DNA of 26,407 nt from CAYLJV01 sp964510375 (GCA_964510375.1 CAZEBR010000025.1:1-26407); one strand, 5' to 3'; shown: positions 1-7,872, counted from the first letter of the stretch. The notes: a model not told the origin generated them from the letters alone. Numbers and translations are program-made.

Positions 1-1844
1 ACCTGACTTTCTCCCGTGATATTACAGAACGAAAGCGGATGGAAGAGAAACTGAGGAAGAGTGAAAAAAGATTTAGGAAGTTCTTCGAGGAAATGAATGA
101 CGCGGTATTTGTCTTAAGCCTTGAATCCGAAGATTATGCCGATATTATCGAAGCCAATCCCGCGGCGGAGGACCATACTGGATACTCGAGGGACGATCTG
201 ATCGGCATGAACATGCTCGAGGACATAGTGGTGAGTCCTGTTAGCCTCAATCAAGAGGAGATTGACGAGAGTTTAAGATCCGGGGAAACGGTAACCTTCT
301 TGGAAAAACAGCAGAAAAAAGACGGGACCGAGATGTGGGTCGAACCCGTGGTTACGCCGATTGAATATAAAGGAAAAAATGCTGCGCTGTCGGTCAACCG
401 GGACGTATCGGAGCGAAAGGAAAGGGATAGGGAGCTCCGCCGCAAGGAGAGCGCCTTGGAATCGGCGATCAATGCTGTTTCAATTAGTGATCCGGAGGGA
501 AATTATATCTATCTCAATCCTGCTTGGACCGAAATGTTTGGATTTAAGGAGGAGGAAGCACTCGGCAAAAAACCGTTCGAGCTCATTTCGGATAAAGAGC
601 TCATTGGAAAAATAAAGAATGTAATGAGGACCTTGAGGGAGGAGGGAAAGTGGCTTGGAGAGATGAAGGCAGAGCGAAAGGACGGTAGTAAATTTTGGGT
701 TTTGTTGTCCGCAAGCTTAATAGAGGACGAGAGCGGAACTCCCCTCGGCGCGGTGACCAGCTACGTCGATATCGATGACCGGGTAAAAGCTGAGAAAAGA
801 CTGAAACGTTATAAGTCGGGGCTGGAGGCCTCGAAAGATTCTATTTACTTGATCGATAAGGATTATCGATATGTCTTTGCGAACGAAGAACATCTTTCAC
901 GGCTTTTGGGGGCAGGAAGAATTTCTCGAAAGAGCGAGGAGGAGGTTGTCGGGAGGAAGTACAGGAACATCCACGTAGAGGAAGAGGCGGACGAGGTCGA
1001 AGATAAGGTCGATAAAGTGATCGAGACGGGAGAACCCCAGAAAGCGGAGTACGAATTTCCCCATGTAGATAGGTGGGTAAACAGGACCTACAGTCCTGTT
1101 ATGGACGAGAGGGCGGGCGGAGTGGAGAGTGTACTCGTGGTCTCCGAGGACATAACGGAGAGGAAAAAGACCGAAGACCGTCGCGAGTTTTTCCACCATC
1201 TCCTCAGGCATGACGTTAGGAACAGGGCACAGGTCGCAAACGAGTATCTAGAACTTTTGAGCAGGCGGGAACTTCCCGATGGAGCGGAGAGTTATGTGGA
1301 GAAAACCATTGAAGCCATCGACGATGCTATGGAGATTATAGAAAAGGTAAGAGATCTGAGGGAGATCGACGAGGAAAAAATTGGTGAGGTCGACCTGCGT
1401 CCCTTGATTGAGGATCTTATCAAGCGATTCAGGAGCGAACTTTCGGAAAAGAGTATAGATGTGGAACTGCTAGAATTTGATTACAGGGTGGTGGGCGGAT
1501 CCCTCCTTGAAGAACTCTTCTCCAACTTGATCGAAAATGCGATTAGGTACTCGGGCTGTAGCAGGATAAGAATATCTGCGGAAGAGGAAGATGGCAATTG
1601 TGTGGTAAAGGTCGAGGACGATGGAAGGGGAGTCCCCGACGAGCACAAGGACAGAGTTTTCGATAGGGGTTTCAGCGAAGGGGAAACTGCAGGGACTGGA
1701 CTTGGAACTTATCTCGTTAGAGAAATTGCCGAGAGTTATGACGGGTCTGTTGAAGTGAAGGATTCCGAGTTGGGCGGCGCAAGATTTGAAGTTCATTTGA
1801 AGAAGGTAACTCGAATATCCGAAGCATTTGGAGATGAGGATTAA
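1..1844 (+). CDS. Multi-PAS sensor histidine kinase, 5' end cut by window edge
   Basis: This is a cytosolic-type sensor histidine kinase; I see no membrane segment in the visible part. The first ATG is at 39, but the frame is open to the window edge and the residues before it read SRDITERKR, the usual end of a PAS/PAC domain, so the true start lies outside. Counting from the ATG at 39, PAS domains lie at about 10-128, 135-250 and 258-375, each ending in a DIxER-like motif. The dimerisation helix carries the phospho-acceptor H391 in LLRHDVRNR. The ATPase domain has the N-box (ELFSNLIENA, N500), G1 (DDGRGVP, about 527) and G2 (GTGLGTYLV, about 552). All catalytic boxes are intact, so it should autophosphorylate. 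Its kinase core closely resembles the products at 4553-5701 and 5698-7872. No receiver domain is nearby, so the partner is unknown. The downstream gene is convergent. Confidence 0.93.
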   Translation, partial: LTFSRDITERKRMEEKLRKSEKRFRKFFEEMNDAVFVLSLESEDYADIIEANPAAEDHTGYSRDDLIGMNMLEDIVVSPVSLNQEEIDESLRSGETVTFLEKQQKKDGTEMWVEPVVTPIEYKGKNAALSVNRDVSERKERDRELRRKESALESAINAVSISDPEGNYIYLNPAWTEMFGFKEEEALGKKPFELISDKELIGKIKNVMRTLREEGKWLGEMKAERKDGSKFWVLLSASLIEDESGTPLGAVTSYVDIDDRVKAEKRLKRYKSGLEASKDSIYLIDKDYRYVFANEEHLSRLLGAGRISRKSEEEVVGRKYRNIHVEEEADEVEDKVDKVIETGEPQKAEYEFPHVDRWVNRTYSPVMDERAGGVESVLVVSEDITERKKTEDRREFFHHLLRHDVRNRAQVANEYLELLSRRELPDGAESYVEKTIEAIDDAMEIIEKVRDLREIDEEKIGEVDLRPLIEDLIKRFRSELSEKSIDVELLEFDYRVVGGSLLEELFSNLIENAIRYSGCSRIRISAEEEDGNCVVKVEDDGRGVPDEHKDRVFDRGFSEGETAGTGLGTYLVREIAESYDGSVEVKDSELGGARFEVHLKKVTRISEAFGDED

Positions 1845-1945
1845 AACTCGTTATCTGGACTCATTACGGATTCTCCTTCTCGGAGTTCAAAGTCTGGGAT
1901 CAGAAAATTTTTCTGTCTTTGAGAATTTAGAAGTTTCTAGGAAGG

Positions 1946-2497
1946 CTAGGACTTCACTTTTACTCTCAATTTTCCGTAACCTTCCTCAAGTTGGACATCG
2001 TAGGGAGAAGAGTCAAAAACACCTTTCAAAAAGGATTTCACAAATCGCCTTGATTCTTTGACCTTTAGGATGAGCGTGTAAGAATCCTCGTTGTTCTTGC
2101 TGAGTCTGTACCAGCCCGCATGATTTATGTAATTTAGTACTTGATCAACATCGTCTATGCCTTTATCTCTGTACTCTTTCCAGTGCTGTCTCCCGATTTC
2201 GTAGGTTCTTTCCCAAAACTTCTCTGAGTGCTCTTCCACATCCGAAAAAAATGAGTCCCAAGACGCCGTGTCGAGAATTATATGCTCTCCCTTCGCCAAG
2301 GCGTCCAAATATACCCATAATGCGTGTAATGAGACTTCTCCTTTTTCGTTGATTACATCAAGATATTTCAGAGCCTTTCGAATGACCTCGGATTTTGAAC
2401 TTCCGTATTTATCTCGTAATTTTTCGATGAGCTCAATGGCTTCCTTATTCAGAGAAACGCTCATGCGCTCGAACTTATTTTCTTTTTCCGAACTCAT
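1946..2497 (-). CDS. Ribbon-helix-helix regulator with unrecognised C-terminal domain
   Basis: This is a 183-residue protein. Residues about 8-50 (FERMSVSLNKEAIELIEKL, then the SSKSEVIRKAL helix) form a CopG/MetJ-type ribbon-helix-helix DNA-binding fold, so it probably binds DNA as a dimer. Residues about 58-183 are a further acidic, aromatic-rich domain (ALWVYLDALAKGEHIILD, FWERTYEIGRQHW) ending in alternating strand-like segments (YTLILKVKES, GYGKLRVKVKS). I do not recognise this domain; its position suggests a ligand-sensing or oligomerisation module. An AAGG Shine-Dalgarno-like stretch lies about 10 bases before the ATG. It converges with the kinase at 1-1844 and reads away from the long non-coding stretch at 2498-3050. 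The regulator role is inferred from the N-terminal domain only. Confidence 0.8.
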   Translation of the reverse strand: MSSEKENKFERMSVSLNKEAIELIEKLRDKYGSSKSEVIRKALKYLDVINEKGEVSLHALWVYLDALAKGEHIILDTASWDSFFSDVEEHSEKFWERTYEIGRQHWKEYRDKGIDDVDQVLNYINHAGWYRLSKNNEDSYTLILKVKESRRFVKSFLKGVFDSSPYDVQLEEGYGKLRVKVKS

Positions 2498-3050
2498 TTT
2501 TGAATTACCTTGGTTGACTTTTAATTTTCTACAGACTGGCTATCCACTGTTAGTTAATCACTATTTTCAGGTATTTAATGTTAAGAGAAAATTTGATGTC
2601 GTTTCGCTGTGTTCTTCTCAGCAGACTTTGTTTATTTTTTTATTGGGAATTTCTCTACGAATGTTATAAATAAGAATTAGGTTTAGAAAGATAAAAAATC
2701 GTAGAAAAGGAAATTAAGCCTTCTCTCCTTCTAAAATTGGATAATTTCCGGATTTATATAAATACGGAGGCACGCGTGTTATCAAAAGTTGTTAGGCGGC
2801 TTGGGTCGATATAGATAAAATGGAGAAAGACTTTTTGCGCCACCTTATTTAGGGTACTGATAACGGGAATATCGAAGAAGCGTGGACGTGAACCCGTCCT
2901 TTTCAGGAAATCACTCGAAAGTGGTATCATCATCGGAAAAGCTTAAAGTGAGAGTAAAGTCCGATAAAAGTAATGCGGATAGCTGATAGACCGGTAAGCA
3001 CTAAGGTACCTGTCCAAGTGAACAAATTAGGAGATATTTAAAATACACGT
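2498..3050. other. 553-base stretch without a convincing gene
   Basis: I find no convincing protein gene here. The left part is AT-rich and includes TATA-like elements (TTATAAATAA near 2664). A strong TATA box lies at 2753-2763. To its right the sequence becomes more balanced and can pair with itself: GTTATC near 2780 with GATAAC near 2860, GGCG/CGCC inside that, and GGACG/CGTCC near 2883-2898. The stretch may be a leader for the tRNA-Ser transcript or a separate small RNA. The short open frames here have no coding character. Confidence 0.4.
2753..2763 (+). promoter_or_regulatory. TATA box upstream of tRNA-Ser region
   Basis: TTTATATAAAT is a near-perfect archaeal TATA element. At the usual spacing of about 25 bases transcription would start near 2783-2788. 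The only recognised gene downstream on this strand is tRNA-Ser at 3051, so the promoter would make either a long tRNA precursor or a small RNA. Confidence 0.55.
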
Positions 3051-3139
3051 GCCGGGGTGGCAGAATCTGGCAATGCGCCAGCTTGGAGAGCTGGTGGCCG
3101 TTTATGGCCTTCTGGGTTCGAATCCCAGCCCCGGCGCCA
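3051..3139 (+). tRNA. tRNA-Ser (anticodon GGA), CCA encoded
   Basis: The acceptor stem is GCCGGGG paired with CCCCGGC, followed by discriminator G at 3136 and an encoded CCA at 3137-3139. The anticodon arm is CCAGC-TTGGAGA-GCTGG, which places GGA at positions 34-36, so it reads the serine codons UCC and UCU. A long variable arm (GGCC/GGCC stem) marks a class II tRNA, as expected for serine. The T arm is CTGGG-TTCGAAT-CCCAG. No intron is seen. Confidence 0.97.
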
Positions 3140-3206
3140 TTTCCTTTTGGATGTTTTGTTTTCAAAAAAAGAGCTGGAAGCAGGAATCACCATCTATTCC
3201 TACGCT

Positions 3207-4079
3207 TTATGCTTCAGAATCCGGCTTCAATTCTTCCGGAATACCCGATTCGCATGGTACATCGGTCTGACAGAAACCGCATCCATATCCTTCAAAACCG
3301 AAATGCCTCTCCACGTAGTCTCTGGTCATATCGACGTATTTCCTGCATAGCGGCTTGTCGTGACCTTCTTCCTGAGTGATAGCGTCTATCGGGCATCTTT
3401 CGATGCATTCTGAGCAAGTACCCTTCTGGTAGTATAGGCAATAGGCGTGATGGTCGTCGTACGGGCGATCGTCGGGCTCGACGTAGATGTTTGCTACCAC
3501 GCTCCCCGCTCGCATCGCCTTTCCGGCTTCGGTTATCAGGCCGTCGCATAGACCGAAGGTACCCAAACCGGCCGCATACGCCGCGTGGCGTTCGCTCCAG
3601 GTGGATGCCATTTCGTACTTATCGGAAATTTGAATTTCCCATAGCGAGGAGAGCTGGGGTGCAACCGCCTCTACGCCCCTATTCTCGAGTTTCTTTACCA
3701 TACGTTTCCTGAGTTTAACGTTGGCTTCCTCCCCGAAAATTCTGCTTCTCGCCCATCTTTCGCTCGGGAAATAAGTTTCATTTCCGTGGTCTTCCTTGGT
3801 TTTTTCGGTCTGTGGGAGAATCCAGCTTATAACGGTCAGATTTTTTGGGTTGAACTCCTTGTTCTGATATTTGTCACTCAGGTATTTGTCGGGTGGAATG
3901 AAAAATTCTCCTATGTGTTCCTTGTACTCTTCCTGATAAAGAGGATCGGCGGCGTTGCTAAAGCCCACAAGCGGTTCCTTCCAGGCGGGTTCATCGTTCC
4001 ATTTCTGCAGGGTATTTTCTGGTCCGGAAATGAAATCTTTGATTTCTTCGGTGATCCCCTTTTTGCTTGTTTGGCTCAT
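3207..4079 (-). CDS. QueG-like 4Fe-4S protein (epoxyqueuosine reductase family-like)
   Basis: This 290-residue redox protein resembles the reductase family that includes QueG. The centre (residues 165-200, AAYAAGLGTFGLCDGLIT through GSVVANI) matches the part of these proteins that normally precedes the ferredoxin-like domain. The C-terminal domain has C222-x2-C225-x3-C229-P, plus C214, C245, C267, C270 and C276, enough for two iron-sulfur clusters. A TATA-like CATTTATAGGG (minus strand, about 4104-4114) lies about 25-30 bases before the ATG, so the message is probably leaderless. Archaea are not known to make queuosine (they make archaeosine), so true epoxyqueuosine reduction is unlikely and the real substrate is unknown. 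Cobalamin binding, as in QueG, cannot be judged by eye. Confidence 0.82.
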   Translation of the reverse strand: MSQTSKKGITEEIKDFISGPENTLQKWNDEPAWKEPLVGFSNAADPLYQEEYKEHIGEFFIPPDKYLSDKYQNKEFNPKNLTVISWILPQTEKTKEDHGNETYFPSERWARSRIFGEEANVKLRKRMVKKLENRGVEAVAPQLSSLWEIQISDKYEMASTWSERHAAYAAGLGTFGLCDGLITEAGKAMRAGSVVANIYVEPDDRPYDDHHAYCLYYQKGTCSECIERCPIDAITQEEGHDKPLCRKYVDMTRDYVERHFGFEGYGCGFCQTDVPCESGIPEELKPDSEA

Positions 4080-4103
4080 TGGTTATCGGACCAAGACCAT
4101 TCC

Positions 4104-4114
4104 CTATAAATGTT
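4104..4114 (-). promoter_or_regulatory. TATA box of the QueG-like gene
   Basis: On the minus strand the sequence reads CATTTATAGGG, centred about 30 bases before the ATG at 4079. This spacing places the transcription start at or next to the start codon. Confidence 0.5.
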
Positions 4115-4217
4115 GGACCATATTTAGTAAGTCTAGTTTCTATTTTGAAGCCCCCTAGAAGAAGTATCGTGGAATCTATTTTGACATTGGGAATTTAAAC
4201 AAAGTCCCCCTGCTGGA

Positions 4218-4228
4218 TTTATATAAAG
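4218..4228 (+). promoter_or_regulatory. TATA box of candidate structured RNA
   Basis: TTTATATAAAG is a strong archaeal TATA element. The predicted start, about 25 bases on, falls near 4250, at the beginning of a stretch rich in inverted repeats that ends in a T-run about 270 bases later. No protein gene on this strand follows it. Confidence 0.55.
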
Positions 4229-4249
4229 GGAACGAGCTTTGTTCCGTTT

Positions 4250-4525
4250 GGTTCCAATGACTTTTCTTCAGTCATAGGTAAGATGAAGAATTCTGAAGCA
4301 GAAACGATAATATAGAGCAAGTAGCCATCAGTTGATAATACCCGTTCATATCAGCAAGTGGGTAACATCTGATGGAGAGTATGCATCTGGATACTTCCAG
4401 CACGTGAAGACTCTCCAGAACCCGGAAGAGTTAGTCATTCCGGAGAATATGACGGCACGTTACGACCTAGATTGAAGTAATTAAGCTGCGTCCATGCCGG
4501 CGCGGCCCTCTATTTTTCTTTTTTC
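4250..4525 (+). ncRNA. Candidate structured non-coding RNA
   Basis: The stretch lies between a TATA box and a T-rich end (4513-4524) and has several nested or adjacent complementary arms: ATGAC 4257-4261 with GTCAT 4271-4275; CCATCAG 4325-4331 with CTGATGG 4369-4375, enclosing TACCC 4339-4343 with GGGTA 4360-4364; AGAGT 4376-4380 with ACTCT 4410-4414, enclosing CTGG 4387-4390 with CCAG 4397-4400; and CCGGAA 4422-4427 with TTCCGG 4438-4443. Stop codons interrupt the reading frames. It lacks the hallmark sequences I would expect of RNase P RNA (GAGGAAAGUC-like) or SRP RNA (GGAAGG..AGCAG loop), so I do not assign it to a known family. The end points are estimates. Confidence 0.5.
4496..4524 (+). 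terminator. GC-rich arm plus T-run ending the candidate RNA
   Basis: GCCGGCGCGGC (from 4496) is self-complementary and is followed by a T-rich tract at 4513-4524. Archaeal transcription commonly ends at such T-runs. The convergent kinase gene ends just beyond, at 4553. Confidence 0.5.
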
Positions 4526-4552
4526 GGTTGGAATTCGTCTTTTTTCAGAGTT

Positions 4553-5701
4553 TTACGCTTTCTCCAGACGAACGTCAAATCTTGCGCCGCCGAGTTCCGA
4601 GTTCCTCGCTATGACGTTTCCTCCGTAGTTTTTAGCTATCTCTTTTACGAGATACAGTCCCAGACCGGACCCCCCGGTTTCTTTTCCTTTGAATCCTCTC
4701 TCGAAGATTTTTTCCCTGTATTCACTAGGAATTCCCTGGCCGTCGTCCTCCACAGTAGCAGTGACAGTGCCATCTTCGACCCTGCCGTGGATTTTGATTA
4801 TATCGCAGTCTCCGTGTTCGATTGAGTTCTCGACTAAGTTCGAGAACAGTTCTTCTAGGAGGGAACCTCCCCAAACTTCTATTTCTTTTTCTTGACATTC
4901 CAGTTCGATATCCTTTTTCTCGAATACATCTCCGTGTCCGTCGATCGCTTTCTTAATCGTAGAACATAGGTCGATCTTGCTCGTCTCCTCTTTTCCGGAC
5001 AGTTTTCTCAGGGTCCTTACCTTTTCGATTATCTCTCTCCCGTCTTCGACGGCTTCTTCCGCCTTGGAAAGGTGTTCCTCCACTTCTTCGGATAGGTTGT
5101 AGTCCTTGGCGAGTTCAAGATATCCTTGCGTGATTTGTATCTTGTTTCCGACATCGTGTCTCAAAAGAGAATGGAGAAAATCTTCCTTTTTTTCCGCTTC
5201 CTTCCTTTCTCGTATTTGTTTTTCGAGCTCGTTTTTTCGATAAACCAATTTGAGGTGGGATTCGACGAGCTCTTTAAACTGCTTTATCAAGTTTTCGTTT
5301 TTTTCGCTGAAGCGGTTCTCCTCCGAGTCGAGTACACAGATGGTCCCGAAAATGTCCCCCTCGGGCCATTCTAACGGGAATCCCAAGTAAGAGATCATTC
5401 CCAGCTCGACGTCGGGGCTGTCTTTCCATCTCTCGTCTTCCCGAGCGTTTGGGACAAGGAGCTTCTCTCGAGATTTGATTACCTCTTCGCAGTAAAGCCC
5501 CGCGAGCCGTTCCATATCTCCGGCTTCGTAAGGGTTTTCCTCGGAATCGCTGGCCCTGAAAACTTCTATTTGGGGCGGTTTGACCCTCATGATGAGCGCT
5601 GCAGAAACACCGATAAGTTCCGCCATTATGTTGACGATTTTCTGCCATTTCTCGACAATCTCCTCGGGAATTTCGACATCTTTCGTTTCGAGATAAGTCA
5701 T
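4553..5701 (-). CDS. GAF-domain sensor histidine kinase, catalytically intact
   Basis: This is a 382-residue cytosolic histidine kinase. A GAF-like sensory domain occupies about residues 15-155 (LIGVSAALIMRV, then SYLGFPLEWPEGDIFGTICV near 105-123). A charged coiled-coil (about 155-172) leads to the dimerisation helix with phospho-acceptor H182 in LLRHDVGNK. The ATPase domain has the N-box (ELFSNLVENS, N288/N292), G1 (DDGQGIP, about 319) and G2 (GSGLGLYLV, about 344). Its ATG overlaps the stop of the upstream sensor gene in an ATGA arrangement (5698-5701), so the two proteins are translationally coupled and probably made in fixed ratio. Because the upstream partner lacks the catalytic residues, this protein is probably the active kinase of the pair. 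The GAF ligand cannot be read from the sequence. Confidence 0.93.
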   Translation of the reverse strand: MTYLETKDVEIPEEIVEKWQKIVNIMAELIGVSAALIMRVKPPQIEVFRASDSEENPYEAGDMERLAGLYCEEVIKSREKLLVPNAREDERWKDSPDVELGMISYLGFPLEWPEGDIFGTICVLDSEENRFSEKNENLIKQFKELVESHLKLVYRKNELEKQIRERKEAEKKEDFLHSLLRHDVGNKIQITQGYLELAKDYNLSEEVEEHLSKAEEAVEDGREIIEKVRTLRKLSGKEETSKIDLCSTIKKAIDGHGDVFEKKDIELECQEKEIEVWGGSLLEELFSNLVENSIEHGDCDIIKIHGRVEDGTVTATVEDDGQGIPSEYREKIFERGFKGKETGGSGLGLYLVKEIAKNYGGNVIARNSELGGARFDVRLEKA

Positions 5702-7872
5702 GCTGTTTTCTCCACAGCCTTTTTGAGATAAATATTAAACCTCGGCCCTCCGAGTTCGGAGCTTTCGACTTCGATTTCCGCTTCGTTGTGTTCTGCCAGT
5801 TCTCGGATCATGTAGTATCTGGCCCCGCCGGCACCGGCGGTCACCCCATCGTAGATATCTCCTGAGAAGATACTTTGGATGTCACTAACCAATTTTTTTC
5901 CGTTATCTTCGACTTTTAGCTGCATTTTTCCATCTACATTTCTTACATCGATTTTGATCATATCACATTCCGAGGTTTGAATTCTGGTTTTGAGAATTTG
6001 TGAGAGGAGTGTGGTCAGAGAGTAGTCTCCCTTAACTGGTCCAACATCATCTGAAAAGTTTGAATCAATTTTGACCTTCTCCGTTTCAGACAAACCGGAA
6101 ATATTGTTTATCGCTTGCTCTAGAACTTTTTTGATATTTTTCTCAGTAATCAGTTTTGTATCCTCTATCTCTTCGAGTTTTTTTGCCAGTTCGAGAATTT
6201 CGTCCGCTTCTCTACCGAGTTCTGTAGCTTTAGTCAGGTATTCCTTATGTTTTCCCGGAATCTCTGACTCTTCGAGCAATTGTAGGTACCCCATTAATGC
6301 CTGGCATTTTGTCTCTAAATCCTTCTTGATCAAAGTATTCAGGAATTCCTTTCTTTCTTCTGTTTCTCTCCGGTTGGTAATATCTTGTAATGTTTCTACA
6401 GCTCCCACTGTTTCCCCGTGCGGATTTTTTATCGGTGCAGCCGTAAAGTAAATCCATTTTCCCTTTCCATCTAATTGTGGGAAAAAGTCTTCCCCCTCGT
6501 AGGCGCCATCTATAAGCGAGGATTTTCGGCATTTTTTCCCATACTTCTCTTTAATTTTTTCTTCGGACGCATTCTCCAGAATTAGGTCAGCTAAAACGGG
6601 TCTTTCTTGGTCGTAAAATGCCTCCCATTGTCTTTTTGTTCCTTTTATTTCTTCTTCCGGTATGCCCGTCAATTTTTCGCAGGCTCTGTTCCAGTGGGCT
6701 ATTCTATGATCTTTGTCAATAACAAAAATTGGTACGGAGCTTCCCTGAATAATTTGGTGTAGTCTTTTTTTGTTTTTCTGAAGCTCTTTTTTCGTATTCT
6801 TTCGTTCTGTGATGTCTGTGATGAAGCCTTCGAGGAATTTTAATTCGCCGCTTTCGCTGAAAATTCCTCTGCCTTTTTCCCAAACCCATTTTTTTTCTCC
6901 CCCTTTGGTTTCGATCCTGTAGGTTATTTTGAAGGGTTCTTTTTTCTCCAAAGCCGATTGGACCTCTTTCCACACCGACTCTCGGTCTTCGGGGACGATT
7001 ATTTCTCCGTAGGGCACCTCTTCGTCTTCAATCAGGTCCTCGGGGTCGTAACCTGTCAAGGCCCTACAGCCCTCGCTTAAAAACTTCATCGTCCAGTTTC
7101 TATTGTTTAAACAACGATAAGCCATGCCCGGGAGGTTGCTGAGCAGTGTCTTTGTTTGTCTGTGTTCTTCCTTTAGGTTTTCTTTGAGCTCTTCCTCTTT
7201 TCTCTTTAATCTGGTTCTTGTGATAATGTTCTCCTTCATGCTTTCGTAGTGTTCCCAAGTTATCTCTCCGTCCATTTTAGCCTTGAAGATTCTAGGAGAC
7301 ATATAGTAGGGATTTTTATGGAGGTCATTATAGATTAGTGTTTTAGGATGGGTTCGGAGTACGTCCACCAGTATTTCTGCCGGAAATTTGTTTTCGTTGT
7401 ACTGACATAGTGCGGTGACTTTACTTCCGGGGAGGAACTCGTTCAGTTTTGATTCGTATTCCATTAGTCTCTCTACACCGGGCATGTCGCTGAAGAACCA
7501 GGTCATCTCCCCGGTCGCTCTCAAGCCGTCGTAGCCGTCTTCCAGGGCGTCTTCTTTCGCATCATTAAGCAAGCTAATCATTTTGTCCGGATCAAAACGA
7601 CCGTTTTTCAAATAAGACTCGTTCTTAGTCAGAAACTCAAACTGACCCGATTCTATAAATTTATCTACATCGAATCCCCGGCTCTTGAAACCGTCCAAGA
7701 CTTCCTCTTTTGTCCGGTCGTCGAATGCATATAGGCACTTCTCGTTCCGCTCTATGCCGATTGACATAAAAGAGGATAGTGCGGAAAGTTGCTCTTCGGA
7801 GTTTCTATAGATACAGCATATATGACTACCTGAGCCCTGGGTTTCAAATTCTTTAAGTAATCTACCCCCGAT
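5698..7872 (-). CDS. MEDS-PAS-PAS sensor with degenerate histidine-kinase domain
   Basis: The first ATG is at 7767 (689 residues), but the same frame upstream encodes HICCIYRNSEEQLSALSSF, which is the normal beginning of a MEDS (DcmR-type sensory) domain, so I extend the gene to the codon after the in-frame TAA, at 7872. No ATG, GTG or TTG lies in that extension. Counting from the ATG, MEDS covers 1-150 (GQFEFLTKNESYLKNGRFDP, GLRATGEMTW, ALCQYNENKF), PAS domains lie at about 205-325 and 333-470, and a histidine-kinase-derived region follows at 474-685. In that region the phospho-acceptor His is Lys482 (IKKDLETK where relatives have RHDVRNR), the N-box asparagines are gone (LLSQILKTRI) and the glycine boxes are altered (DNGKKLV, TAGAGGARY). 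Ancestry is still clear from SELGGPRFNIYLKKA. It is probably a sensory pseudokinase working with the kinase encoded next to it. Confidence 0.88.
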   Translation of the reverse strand: MGGRLLKEFETQGSGSHICCIYRNSEEQLSALSSFMSIGIERNEKCLYAFDDRTKEEVLDGFKSRGFDVDKFIESGQFEFLTKNESYLKNGRFDPDKMISLLNDAKEDALEDGYDGLRATGEMTWFFSDMPGVERLMEYESKLNEFLPGSKVTALCQYNENKFPAEILVDVLRTHPKTLIYNDLHKNPYYMSPRIFKAKMDGEITWEHYESMKENIITRTRLKRKEEELKENLKEEHRQTKTLLSNLPGMAYRCLNNRNWTMKFLSEGCRALTGYDPEDLIEDEEVPYGEIIVPEDRESVWKEVQSALEKKEPFKITYRIETKGGEKKWVWEKGRGIFSESGELKFLEGFITDITERKNTKKELQKNKKRLHQIIQGSSVPIFVIDKDHRIAHWNRACEKLTGIPEEEIKGTKRQWEAFYDQERPVLADLILENASEEKIKEKYGKKCRKSSLIDGAYEGEDFFPQLDGKGKWIYFTAAPIKNPHGETVGAVETLQDITNRRETEERKEFLNTLIKKDLETKCQALMGYLQLLEESEIPGKHKEYLTKATELGREADEILELAKKLEEIEDTKLITEKNIKKVLEQAINNISGLSETEKVKIDSNFSDDVGPVKGDYSLTTLLSQILKTRIQTSECDMIKIDVRNVDGKMQLKVEDNGKKLVSDIQSIFSGDIYDGVTAGAGGARYYMIRELAEHNEAEIEVESSELGGPRFNIYLKKAVEKTA

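Noticed and set aside
897..1211. 104-codon antisense frame inside the first kinase
   Set aside because: It lies fully within a well-supported gene on the other strand and has no family features; it is a shadow of the real frame.
2820..2852. ATG-started 10-codon frame MEKDFLRHLI
   Set aside because: It is too short, has no ribosome-binding site of note and no recognisable peptide.
2930..2970. GAGAGTAAAGTCC as a possible RNase P RNA core (GAGGAAAGUCC)
   Set aside because: It differs at key positions, and the other conserved regions of RNase P RNA were not found at suitable distances.
4322..4474. Open frame of about 50 codons encoding VKTLQNPEELVIPENMTARY near the end
   Set aside because: It has no ATG near its beginning, and its sequence consists mostly of paired arms of inverted repeats, which explain it better as structured RNA than as a gene or gene relic.
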